Assembly (NCBI RefSeq): GCF_047718555.1
Contig: NZ_JBDNRK010000014.1
Span: 19,838-83,837 of the forward strand
Direction: 5' to 3'
Source of the DNA: Clostridium_I sp047718555
GTDB lineage: Bacteria > Bacillota > Clostridia > Clostridiales > Clostridiaceae
Length of the DNA stretch: 64,000 nucleotides
Of the stretch, positions 34,785 through 42,930 are shown piece after piece. Within the stretch, counting starts at the first letter, position 1. Each line of letters opens with the position of its first letter. Below the pieces are notes generated by a model that was not told where the DNA came from, made no database searches, and saw only the letters and a program-made list of their open reading frames with translations. The position numbers and the translations under genes were made by a program.

Positions 34785-35930
34785 TTATACAAAATTCTTT
34801 ATATTCTCATCTCTACTGAATCTATAGGCTGCTACTATGAAGAAAGTAAATGCAAAGCCCAATATAATTAGAAGATGAAGATATATACTGGAAAAACTGC
34901 TATTGGTTTGAAGTTTCTCTACAGCTGCTATTGCCCACCTTTGTGGAAGAAAATCTGCAATCTTTCTTGCGGTTTCAGGCATAAAATCTATTGGCCAAAA
35001 GCATCCACTAAGCATACAGGTCGGCGTTACTATTAGATTCATTAACATATTTGATTGTGTGGAATCCTTTGAGAAGGCCACTAAAAGTAATCCTAGTCCT
35101 ATGGCTACAAAGCCAAAACATAAGAGTATTACGTACATCTGCCAAAAAGGTACATAGGTTTGAATTTTAAAAATCTTTGTCATAGCAAGTAAAGTGATCA
35201 AAGATTGAATTGCCACAATTACAAAACTGGAAATTACATTGCTGAATATATATATTTTAGAGCTTACAGGTGCAGAACATATTCTAAAATAGGTTCTATT
35301 TTTCTTTTCTTTAAGAATAATTTCTGTAAAGGAGCCTGCTCCTACCATCATAAACATAATTAAAAATCCAATACTTTGTGAGGTCATTCCCTTACCTCTT
35401 GCCGTATCCTGAACAGTTGTGGATTTAAAAGACAGGCTGTTTTCTTTCAAGCCATCATACATTTTATTGAATACCTGCTTATCTCCCTTAGATGCTTTCC
35501 AGATGTCCAGCAGATTTCTCAAGTATATATTAGAATAATTATTTATCCAAGCAGTAGAAGACTCCCCTTTTAGAGACAATATTTCCGGATTTTTCAAAGA
35601 ATTATTGTACACACTTTCTTCAAAACCCTGAGGAATAGTGATAACACAATCTACCTTTCCTGCTGCGATGTCTCCCTTTGGATTTTCACTGTTTATACTC
35701 GTCAACTTGAAACTATCCTGTTTCCCAATAGCCTTTGCAAAATCACTGGATAAGGCACTTTTATCCCTGTCTATCACTCCTACTTTTATGGAACCATTTC
35801 CAACATTACTATATAGAATCATTGGAATTAACATAAAAAGCACAGGTAACACAAAATATGCAATTATACTTTTTTTCTTTCCTAATGTTACTTTTAAATT
35901 GTTCATTGCCAGCCAAATTACATTTTTCAT
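34785..35930 (-). CDS. ABC-2 type permease, second subunit
   Basis: 381 residues with the ABC-2 layout: one N-terminal helix (FVLPVLFMLIPMIL), a 150-residue extracellular domain, then five helices including GFLIMFMMVGAGSFTEIILKEK. I choose ATG 35930, behind AAAGGAGG; it starts one base after the stop of the upstream permease. Forms the exporter with 35932-37050 and the ATPase 37062-37997. The substrate is unknown; the Lia-type regulators alongside point to cell-envelope stress or peptide antibiotics. Confidence 0.88.
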   Translation of the reverse strand: MKNVIWLAMNNLKVTLGKKKSIIAYFVLPVLFMLIPMILYSNVGNGSIKVGVIDRDKSALSSDFAKAIGKQDSFKLTSINSENPKGDIAAGKVDCVITIPQGFEESVYNNSLKNPEILSLKGESSTAWINNYSNIYLRNLLDIWKASKGDKQVFNKMYDGLKENSLSFKSTTVQDTARGKGMTSQSIGFLIMFMMVGAGSFTEIILKEKKNRTYFRICSAPVSSKIYIFSNVISSFVIVAIQSLITLLAMTKIFKIQTYVPFWQMYVILLCFGFVAIGLGLLLVAFSKDSTQSNMLMNLIVTPTCMLSGCFWPIDFMPETARKIADFLPQRWAIAAVEKLQTNSSFSSIYLHLLIILGFAFTFFIVAAYRFSRDENIKNFV

Positions 35931-35931
35931 T

Positions 35932-37050
35932 TTAGACTGCCTCCTTTCTATATCCAAGTGATGAAATTACAATAAAAATAGCAGATATTAATAAACTTAT
36001 ACCTATAGCAATACCTACAGAACTGAAATCATTACTGTATATTACCTGAAACATTGCCTGATTAATCCATTTTACCGGAGATATATTAGTTACCAGCTGC
36101 ATAGTTTTACCCATACCATCCAAAGGGAAATACCCTCCCCCTAAAAATGCCAGTATAGAACTAAACATGCTTAATAATCCGCTTAATACTCCAGTGTCTT
36201 TTATTATAAAGGACAGACCTGCCCCAATACTTACAGTCATTACAGACTCTGCCAAGGCTATAATAAACACTGTTCCCAGATGATCTCCCCAGTAAGCATG
36301 AAATACAAATTTGCTAAAGGCTATAATTAGTATAATCTGCAGTACTGAATAAATAATAATACCTAGTGTCTTTCCCATTAATATCTTATATTTACTTACA
36401 GGAGCACAAAACAGACGATCTTGTGTTTTTCCCGTTCTTTCACCAGCTATTGAATACATTCCAGTCATAGAAGAATAGAGTATTATAAGGGTCAGCATAG
36501 TTACTGCATAATAATCCATAGCTTCTGGTTTTGCCTTATTATTCAAGGAAATATTAGTAACTAATCCTTCATAGCTGGCGTTATTATTAATTTCATTTAA
36601 AGCTCCTGGATTAACCTTAGCTATCTCCATTACAGCACCATATCTTTCAAGGAATGATTTCATTATGGATTCCACAACATTACCTTGAATACCCGCCAGG
36701 TCACTTTTATATAATTTCATTCCCTTATCATTTATTTCGAGAAAACCAGAAGCCTTACCATTTTTAACAGCTTTTAAACCTTCCTCCTCTGTGTTCACCT
36801 TTGAATATTTTATTCCAATAGAATTTCCTTTATCTATAAAACCATCAAAGCCCTTTGATAAATAGCCGCTGTCCTGCTCCAAATATGCTACACTTATATT
36901 TTTAAAGGTAGTGGAGTCACTAAAATCACTGGATAATACTGTACCCAATATAAAAATTAATACTATTGGAAACAGAAGTCCCATGATAACTGCTTGTTTA
37001 TTTCTAAAAGTTTGCTTTATGGTTTTTAATGCTATAATTAAAACACTCAT
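35932..37050 (-). CDS. ABC-2 type permease, first subunit
   Basis: 372 residues. Same topology as its neighbour: helix near residue 20-40 (MGLLFPIVLIFILGTVL), large outer loop, five C-terminal helices with YSSMTGMYSIAGERTGKTQDR. Paralogue of the second subunit, so the pump is probably a heterodimer. Twelve bases separate it from the ATPase gene. Confidence 0.88.
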   Translation of the reverse strand: MSVLIIALKTIKQTFRNKQAVIMGLLFPIVLIFILGTVLSSDFSDSTTFKNISVAYLEQDSGYLSKGFDGFIDKGNSIGIKYSKVNTEEEGLKAVKNGKASGFLEINDKGMKLYKSDLAGIQGNVVESIMKSFLERYGAVMEIAKVNPGALNEINNNASYEGLVTNISLNNKAKPEAMDYYAVTMLTLIILYSSMTGMYSIAGERTGKTQDRLFCAPVSKYKILMGKTLGIIIYSVLQIILIIAFSKFVFHAYWGDHLGTVFIIALAESVMTVSIGAGLSFIIKDTGVLSGLLSMFSSILAFLGGGYFPLDGMGKTMQLVTNISPVKWINQAMFQVIYSNDFSSVGIAIGISLLISAIFIVISSLGYRKEAV

Positions 37051-37061
37051 AAAATTCCCTC

Positions 37062-37997
37062 CTAATCTCTAAGCTTTCTGCCAGTAAGCGTAAGAAATAC
37101 AGTTTCCAAATCAGGTGTCTTTGTCTCTACATTTTTTATATGGATATTCTTTTCAGTGAAGAACAAAATTATTTTATCCAGATTATTTACATCCTGTGAA
37201 CTGCTTATCTTAACAATATTATCCTCCAATTCAGCACCTATAACTCCATTAATCTCATTTAATTCATCTAACTGAAAATTGTTTAAAGACTGTATAGTTA
37301 CCCAAATTGTATTTGTATCAGAAATGCTGCTTTTCAGTTCCTCCTTTGTACCCTCTGCTATAAGCTTTCCATGATCTACTATACCTATTCTTGTACAAAT
37401 CTCCTCTATTTCTTCCATATAGTGACTGGTGTAGATAATAGTGCTTCCCATTTCATTTAATTTTTTAACAGACTGAAGTATATGATTTCTTGACTGTGGG
37501 TCAATTCCAACGGTAGGTTCATCCATTATTATAACCTTAGGTCTGTGAGCAATGGCACAGGCAATATTTAGACGTCTTTTCATTCCACCAGAAAATCCTT
37601 TTGGAAAGCTTTTTGCCTTATCTATAAGTCCCACAAATTCAAGTGCTTTTTCTACTCTTGTTTTTAGCTCTTTTCCTCTAAAACCATAAAGACCTGCAAA
37701 GAATTTCACATTTTCATAGGCAGTAAGATCTTCATATATAGCTATATCCTGAGGAACTATTCCTATATTTCTCTTTGCAAATATTTTATTCTTTCTTATA
37801 TCTTTTCCAAGTATTTCAATGGTGCCTTCATTAGGTGAAAGTAATCCACATATCATATTTATAGTTGTACTCTTTCCAGCTCCATTAGGACCTAAAAGTC
37901 CATATATCTCACCTTCTTCAATACCTAATGTGATTTTATCTACAGCTGCAGTGTTTCCAAACTTTTTTACTAAATTTTCAATTCTTACTATCTTCAT
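37062..37997 (-). CDS. ABC transporter ATP-binding protein (DrrA/CcmA-type)
   Basis: 311 residues. Walker A GPNGAGKST, signature FSGGMKRRL, Walker B VIIMDEPTVGIDPQSR and a 90-residue C-terminal extension as in exporters of the DrrA class. ATG 37997 follows GAGGAG; the longer frame from 38033 has no site. Powers the two permeases downstream. Confidence 0.92.
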   Translation of the reverse strand: MKIVRIENLVKKFGNTAAVDKITLGIEEGEIYGLLGPNGAGKSTTINMICGLLSPNEGTIEILGKDIRKNKIFAKRNIGIVPQDIAIYEDLTAYENVKFFAGLYGFRGKELKTRVEKALEFVGLIDKAKSFPKGFSGGMKRRLNIACAIAHRPKVIIMDEPTVGIDPQSRNHILQSVKKLNEMGSTIIYTSHYMEEIEEICTRIGIVDHGKLIAEGTKEELKSSISDTNTIWVTIQSLNNFQLDELNEINGVIGAELEDNIVKISSSQDVNNLDKIILFFTEKNIHIKNVETKTPDLETVFLTLTGRKLRD

Positions 37998-38045
37998 AAA
38001 ATCCACTCCTCGTAAATTATCTTTTTCAAACAATCTTTAAAATGT

Positions 38046-38561
38046 TTAAAAATTTTCTATAATTTCCACATCACTAAAAGCTACATCAACCTTTATATAA
38101 AAACAAGGCAATCCACTCTTATATCCTGCTGTAGCATAACTCTGTTCACCGAAAGTAATCTTTGAATTATTGGGAAGTGTTACATTGGCAAAGCTGCTAT
38201 CTATTCTTATGAGAGCTGGTACATTGGGATTAAGCTTTATTACACATTTAGAAAAGGTTACATCAATTTTCATATTTTTATCCTGCAGTGGTGCTAATAA
38301 TTCAGTACAGTCTAATATGGCACTTGAAAAAGTAAAATCATATTTATTATGGAGATCGGTAGCTTTCACTTCCCCACTCATAAATATTCCGTCCATTTTG
38401 TTATATCCATTTTCATTACCATACTTTTTTAATATAAATAAGATAAAGGCAACAATTATTAATACAAAAACTGCTGAAAATACAAATTTTAATAAGTGTG
38501 GCGCTATAATAACAACTACGATTACAATTAATAAAATTGTCCAAGTGTCATACTTTCTCAT
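38046..38561 (-). CDS. LiaF-like membrane protein
   Basis: 171 residues: two helices in the first 50 (WTILLIVIVVVIIAPHLL and the next), then a beta-rich domain like the C-terminal part of LiaF/YvqF (FTFSSAILDCTELLAPL, IDSSFANVTLPNNSKI). LiaF inhibits the LiaS kinase in Bacillus. Start ATG 38561 behind GGGGGAG. Lies between the exporter and the two-component genes and is probably co-transcribed with the exporter. Confidence 0.8.
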   Translation of the reverse strand: MRKYDTWTILLIVIVVVIIAPHLLKFVFSAVFVLIIVAFILFILKKYGNENGYNKMDGIFMSGEVKATDLHNKYDFTFSSAILDCTELLAPLQDKNMKIDVTFSKCVIKLNPNVPALIRIDSSFANVTLPNNSKITFGEQSYATAGYKSGLPCFYIKVDVAFSDVEIIENF

Positions 38562-38803
38562 GGATAACTCCCCCTTCTTTAATATTTTAACCTTGCTGGT
38601 GATCAGCATAATTTTCACTGCATATAAACATAGCCATCTGGATATAGTGGCTTATCAAATTTAACTCCAGTGAAATCCTCTAAATTTAGAATTTCTGTTT
38701 ACAATTTAATTATAAAAAAAATAGTAAGCCTGCAACAGTACATAAACTCACTATTTTAATATGATAATATTCATTTTTTATATATGAGAAAAGTCATATT
38801 CCT

Positions 38804-39430
38804 TTACGTCAAATAATAAATTGCTATTTGAGTTCTGTGCTCCAGACCAGTTTTGTCTAATATAGAGGTTATATAATTTGCAACTGTGCCCTCTGATATA
38901 TACAGTTCTTTAGCTATCTGTTTATTAGATAATCCTCTTGATATGCTTTCAATTATCTCAATTTCTCTTTTTGAAAAAAGATTTTTATCCAGCTTATTAA
39001 CTTTAGTATTACCCAGACCCTCTTTAATTCTGTCGAACACTATATCCTGAATAACTGTATTCCCACATTTAACCATTCTTATGGCATCTTTTATTTTATC
39101 TGGCGGATTGCTCTTTAAAAGATATCCCTTAGCTCCATTCTTAATGGCATCCATTATAAATTCATCATCATCAAAGGTGGTAAGAATGAGAACTTTAGTA
39201 GTCGTATTACTGCAAATTTCCTTAGCAGCCTCTACTCCATTTTTTACAGGCATTCTTACATCTAATAATGCCACATCCACTTCATGTTCCCCGCAGTACT
39301 TTGAAGCTTCCTCTCCATTCTCTGCACAATACAAAACATCATATTCTTCATCCATACTGAGAATCATTTTAAAGCCTTCTCTTACTATAGCATCATCATC
39401 TGCTATTATGAGTTTAATTGGCATATTCAT
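38804..39430 (-). CDS. NarL/LuxR-family response regulator (LiaR-like)
   Basis: 208 residues. Receiver domain with phospho-acceptor Asp in ALLDVRMPVKNG and TTFDDDEFIMDAIKNGAKGYLLK; LuxR helix-turn-helix FSKREIEIIESISRGLSNKQIAKELYISEGTVANYI. RBS GGAGGG overlaps the end of a tiny upstream frame. Partner of the kinase 39604-40746; probably controls the LiaF-exporter genes downstream. Confidence 0.92.
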   Translation of the reverse strand: MNMPIKLIIADDDAIVREGFKMILSMDEEYDVLYCAENGEEASKYCGEHEVDVALLDVRMPVKNGVEAAKEICSNTTTKVLILTTFDDDEFIMDAIKNGAKGYLLKSNPPDKIKDAIRMVKCGNTVIQDIVFDRIKEGLGNTKVNKLDKNLFSKREIEIIESISRGLSNKQIAKELYISEGTVANYITSILDKTGLEHRTQIAIYYLT

Positions 39431-39438
39431 CCCTCCTT

Positions 39439-39570
39439 CTATTTTACAGCTTTTTGTATATCATCTAACCCTTGAAATATCTCTTCTCTCGAAAAGTTTC
39501 CTTTGGCAATCTCTTCGTTGCTTTTTAAAAGTAGTTGGCTATAAAACTCTTTTCCAATATTACACTTCAT
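39439..39570 (-). CDS. Possible 43-residue protein between kinase and regulator
   Basis: The frame reads MKCNIGKEFYSQLL, then KSNEEIAKGNFSREEIFQG and ends IQKAVK. It is strongly charged and helical, with good codon use, and it ends nine bases before the regulator start. The ribosome site is poor (AGG touching the ATG), so coding status is uncertain. The alternative is plain intergenic sequence. Confidence 0.4.
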   Translation of the reverse strand: MKCNIGKEFYSQLLLKSNEEIAKGNFSREEIFQGLDDIQKAVK

Positions 39571-39603
39571 CCTAATTGAATGATTTGTTCTTAAAGATAA
39601 CCC

Positions 39604-40746
39604 CTACTCCACCGGCAAAAGATTTATTACAGAAAAACCATTGGACCCATCAATTATCAATTTACCCCCTACACTGCCGCACCGTTCCTCCATACCTATT
39701 ATACCAAGACTCTTTTTTATATTATCTGCACCTACTCCATTATCCTTTATTTCAGCTTTTATAAATTTAGGAAGTACCTGTATATTTATTGAGATTAAAG
39801 ATGCCTTGGAATACTTTAAAGCATTGGTAAGTGCTTCACCTACATTATCACATATTATTTTCCACTGAACTATAGATATAACCTCTAGATTTCCTAAATG
39901 TACTAAAGTAGTTTTTATATTATTATTTACTGAAAACTCCTCCAGTAAAATTTTAAGTCTGTTAATTCCTATTTGCTCCTGAGGAGGTTTTATATTTTTT
40001 AGAGATGCTCTTATACTTTCTGTGCCAGATCTTAATATTTCTATGACTCTTTCAATTATTTCCTCCGATTTTTTGTTATCCTTATTTAAAAATAATTTTG
40101 CTGCCTCCAGCTGTATTATGCTTCCTGACATAGCATGGCCTATTTTATCATGTATTTCCTGGGAAAGCTTATTTCTCTCCTCAAGCCTTGAAAGATATTT
40201 TATATGCTGCTCATAGTTTGAATTCTTATTTAATTTCATAGACAATAAATGAATTTTCTCTCTCATATAATCATTTTCTTTTAATATACTATCTATTCTC
40301 TTGGTATACTTATGGGATGATAAATATATTATATAACTTATAAGCATCATAGTAATATAATCCATCTTCATATATATATTTAAAAAATATATAGGCGTTA
40401 ATACTATAAGAAATGGAATAAGTATTATATTCGTTAAATCAAAAAATAATTCAAATATACTTATAGGTAAAAGCAGTGTAAATATTGGGTCTAAATAATA
40501 CAAATATCTAACTATTACTATAATAAGCAAAAATAATAATGCCTTTTTTAATCTATTTTTCTTAACCAGATATATACCTGCATTGGCAGATATGTAGATT
40601 AAAATAAATAAAACCACCTGTGGAATAGATTTAGTCCCGCTGCTGGAATACCTAATAACACAATAAAATAAAATCACAAGTTTACTCGCACTAAGCCACT
40701 GTTCCATTAAAATTATAAGCTCCTTAATTTTTTTATCTTTAAGCAT
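39604..40746 (-). CDS. Sensor histidine kinase (LiaS/NarX-like, HisKA_3)
   Basis: 380 residues. Five to six helices in the first 150 residues with almost no outer loops (an intramembrane-type sensor), a coiled linker, then HisKA_3 with the phospho-histidine in SQEIHDKIGHAMSGSI and an ATPase with ICDNVGEALTNALKYSKAS and DNGVGADNIKKSLGIIGMEER. Such kinases sense envelope damage. It heads the gene set kinase-regulator-LiaF-exporter. Confidence 0.9.
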   Translation of the reverse strand: MLKDKKIKELIILMEQWLSASKLVILFYCVIRYSSSGTKSIPQVVLFILIYISANAGIYLVKKNRLKKALLFLLIIVIVRYLYYLDPIFTLLLPISIFELFFDLTNIILIPFLIVLTPIYFLNIYMKMDYITMMLISYIIYLSSHKYTKRIDSILKENDYMREKIHLLSMKLNKNSNYEQHIKYLSRLEERNKLSQEIHDKIGHAMSGSIIQLEAAKLFLNKDNKKSEEIIERVIEILRSGTESIRASLKNIKPPQEQIGINRLKILLEEFSVNNNIKTTLVHLGNLEVISIVQWKIICDNVGEALTNALKYSKASLISINIQVLPKFIKAEIKDNGVGADNIKKSLGIIGMEERCGSVGGKLIIDGSNGFSVINLLPVE

Positions 40747-40789
40747 TACTAAATAAACATAATACTAAAGTATATAACAAGCCATATTA

Positions 40790-41197
40790 CTAATCAATGC
40801 TTTGAATATGTCTTAAATGCCATAGGCATTTCTCTGCCCATCTACAATTTCCACATATATTTTCTACATCTTCCATAGTTCTTAATTTTCTATTTACTAG
40901 ATCAAATGCATCTTTGGCACTTATTGTACATCCCTTTTTAAGTCCTAATTTACTAAGCACTGCATTATCCATGTTATCAACTTCCTTATTGCAGCAATAT
41001 TGCTCCTTATTATTACTGCAAGCACTGCAAATATCATCACAGCTGTTAATCAAATTTATTTTACAATCTGAATTTTCTCTTATATATTTTATTATTCCAG
41101 CCATATTATGAACAAAGTCCTCACTGTAACCATAGCCTTGGAACCCCTGCATGCATAAAAAATGATGTGCTCTTATATTTAATATCTTCTTATCCAT
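40790..41197 (-). CDS. DUF1284 iron-sulfur-type protein
   Basis: 135 residues. Begins ILNIRAHHFLCMQGFQGYGYS, the DUF1284 hallmark; many cysteines (DDICSACSNN, YCCNK, CGNCRWAEKCLW) suggest a metal or Fe-S centre. Function unknown. Lies behind the kinase gene with 43 bases between. Confidence 0.85.
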   Translation of the reverse strand: MDKKILNIRAHHFLCMQGFQGYGYSEDFVHNMAGIIKYIRENSDCKINLINSCDDICSACSNNKEQYCCNKEVDNMDNAVLSKLGLKKGCTISAKDAFDLVNRKLRTMEDVENICGNCRWAEKCLWHLRHIQSID

Positions 41198-41265
41198 AGC
41201 TTCTCCTCTTCATCATTCATTTTACACTGTAATTTAGATAATTGGAATAATAAGTATATAGATTT

Positions 41266-41309
41266 CTAATGAAATTCTAATCTTTAACTAATCTTTCTCT
41301 AATCTTCCC
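41266..41309 (+). promoter_or_regulatory. Four 11-bp direct repeats: probable OmpR-type operator
   Basis: CTAATGAAATT, CTAATCTTTAA, CTAATCTTTCT and CTAATCTTCCC follow each other with no gap. An 11-bp period is typical of OmpR/PhoB-family response-regulator binding. They run up to a TATAAT box and cover its -35 region, as for a direct activator. The nearest such regulator is 42247-42930. Confidence 0.65.
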
Positions 41310-41313
41310 TTTC

Positions 41314-41319
41314 TATAAT
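41314..41319 (+). promoter_or_regulatory. -10 box of the DUF4342 gene
   Basis: TATAAT five bases after the 11-bp repeats and without a recognisable -35 box. The transcript would carry a leader of about 100 bases. Confidence 0.55.
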
Positions 41320-41428
41320 AAAAGTATAGATTAAGCATACGAAAAATAACAAGTTAAAGCTAGAAAATATTTCAGTGTACGAACTGGTTATTTATTAGGA
41401 AATGCTATAAATTAAGGGAGGAATTAAA

Positions 41429-41893
41429 ATGTCAGTTAAAGTAGAATTAATTGATGAGTTAAGAAAAAGAGCTAATGTTAGTTATGAGGAGGCAAAGGAA
41501 GCACTGGAAAAATGCAATGGAGATTTAGTGGAAGCTTTAATTTACCTGGAAAAACAAAACAAGGTAAAAAGCGATGAAGGCAGCAGTTTCTTTAACATTA
41601 TTAAAAAGATTATTAAGAAAGGCAACACCACAAAATTTATTATTAAGAAAAAAGATAATATAATATTGAGTTTGCCAGTAACTATAGTAGTAATAATTAC
41701 TGTATTTGCTCCTTATGTTGCTGTACCTGGTTTAATACTTGCTCTAATTACTGGTCACAGATTTAGATTTAAAGGAAAAAATGGAGAACCGGCAAAAGTT
41801 AACGAAACTCTAGATAAAATATCTAATGTGGTAGACACTGCAAAAAAGAAATTTAATGAAGATACTGACTCTCAAACCAGCAACCAAGTTTAA
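41429..41893 (+). CDS. UBA-like/DUF4342 membrane protein
   Basis: 154 residues. N-terminal UBA/TS-N-like helix bundle (ELIDELRKRANVSYEEAKEALEKCNGDL), a basic linker, one or two membrane helices (LPVTIVVIITVFAPYVAVPGLILALI) and a polar tail: the DUF4342 layout. Often found beside two-component systems in clostridia; function unknown. GGGAGG ribosome site. The promoter appears activated by the neighbouring OmpR-type regulator. Confidence 0.82.
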   Translation: MSVKVELIDELRKRANVSYEEAKEALEKCNGDLVEALIYLEKQNKVKSDEGSSFFNIIKKIIKKGNTTKFIIKKKDNIILSLPVTIVVIITVFAPYVAVPGLILALITGHRFRFKGKNGEPAKVNETLDKISNVVDTAKKKFNEDTDSQTSNQV

Positions 41894-42000
41894 ATTAATG
41901 ACATTAATGAGTCAAATTACACCCCTGTGATAATTAAATTAACATCTCTTGAGTAAATTACACTCTGAGTTGAACCTGAAATTTGGTAAACTTGAAAGAT

Positions 42001-42042
42001 AACACTATCAAATCTATTGTAACTCAATAATTTGATAGTGTT
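42001..42042 (+). terminator. Terminator after the DUF4342 gene
   Basis: A perfect 13-bp stem AACACTATCAAAT / ATTTGATAGTGTT. The T run is modest. Otherwise 41894-42246 holds the AT-rich promoter region of the two-component genes, with TTGATATTTATCAA as a small palindrome. Confidence 0.65.
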
Positions 42043-42246
42043 AAATTTTAGTACAGCACATATTTTCTCTATATAACCTTAAAACTATTTACTGTATAAT
42101 TGAATTAGAATAATGAAGTTCTAAAATAATTAATCTATAAAAATATAATTATTTTAATATTTACTATAAATATATTGATGTTTACAAACATTGATTTTCA
42201 ATGATAAATTGATATTTATCAATACATTAGTATCAGGAGGAAATAT

Positions 42247-42930
42247 ATGTTAGGCAAAAAAATTCTTATAATTGAAGATGAGTTAAAAATTGCAAGGTTC
42301 TTAGAATTAGAGCTAAAGTATGAAGGTTACGAAATTGAACAATGCCATGATGGAAGAAGTGGTCTGCAAAAAGCTCTGGCAAAAGAATTTGATTTAATAT
42401 TACTGGATATAATGCTTCCTTCCATGAATGGCATAGAGGTGCTTAGAAAATTAAGACAAAGTACTGAAGTTCCTGTAATAATGCTCACTGCTAAAGATGA
42501 GGTTATAGATAAAGTAATGGGTCTTGATATGGGAGCCAACGATTATGTAACAAAACCCTTTGCCATAGAGGAATTACTTGCACGAATAAGAACAGCCTTA
42601 AAAAATAGTTCAACTAAAATTGAAAGTTCAAAAGTTTTAAGTCTCAATAAACTTAAACTTGATTTAGATAAATATACTGTTTCCTTTGATAATAATCCTG
42701 TTGATTTGACAAAAAGAGAATTTGATTTATTGAAATATCTTTTGGAGAATAAAAATATTGTGCTTACCAGAGAAAAGCTCCTTGAAACAGTGTGGGGTTA
42801 TGATTATACTGGTGATACTAATGTAGTTGACGTATACATAAGATATTTAAGAAGTAAAATCGATGATAAGTATAATAAAAAATTGATTCATACCGTTAGA
42901 GGGGTGGGATATGTTTTAAAAGATGATTAA
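42247..42930 (+). CDS. OmpR-family response regulator
   Basis: 227 residues: receiver domain with IIEDE, phospho-acceptor Asp in ILLDIMLPSMNG and DYVTKPF; winged-helix domain with TKREFDLLKYLLENKN, VWGYDYTGDTNVVDVYIRYLRSKID and the terminal HTVRGVGYVL. ArlR-like by sequence. Overlaps the kinase gene by eight bases. Probably acts at the 11-bp repeats upstream of 41429. Confidence 0.94.
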   Translation: MLGKKILIIEDELKIARFLELELKYEGYEIEQCHDGRSGLQKALAKEFDLILLDIMLPSMNGIEVLRKLRQSTEVPVIMLTAKDEVIDKVMGLDMGANDYVTKPFAIEELLARIRTALKNSSTKIESSKVLSLNKLKLDLDKYTVSFDNNPVDLTKREFDLLKYLLENKNIVLTREKLLETVWGYDYTGDTNVVDVYIRYLRSKIDDKYNKKLIHTVRGVGYVLKDD

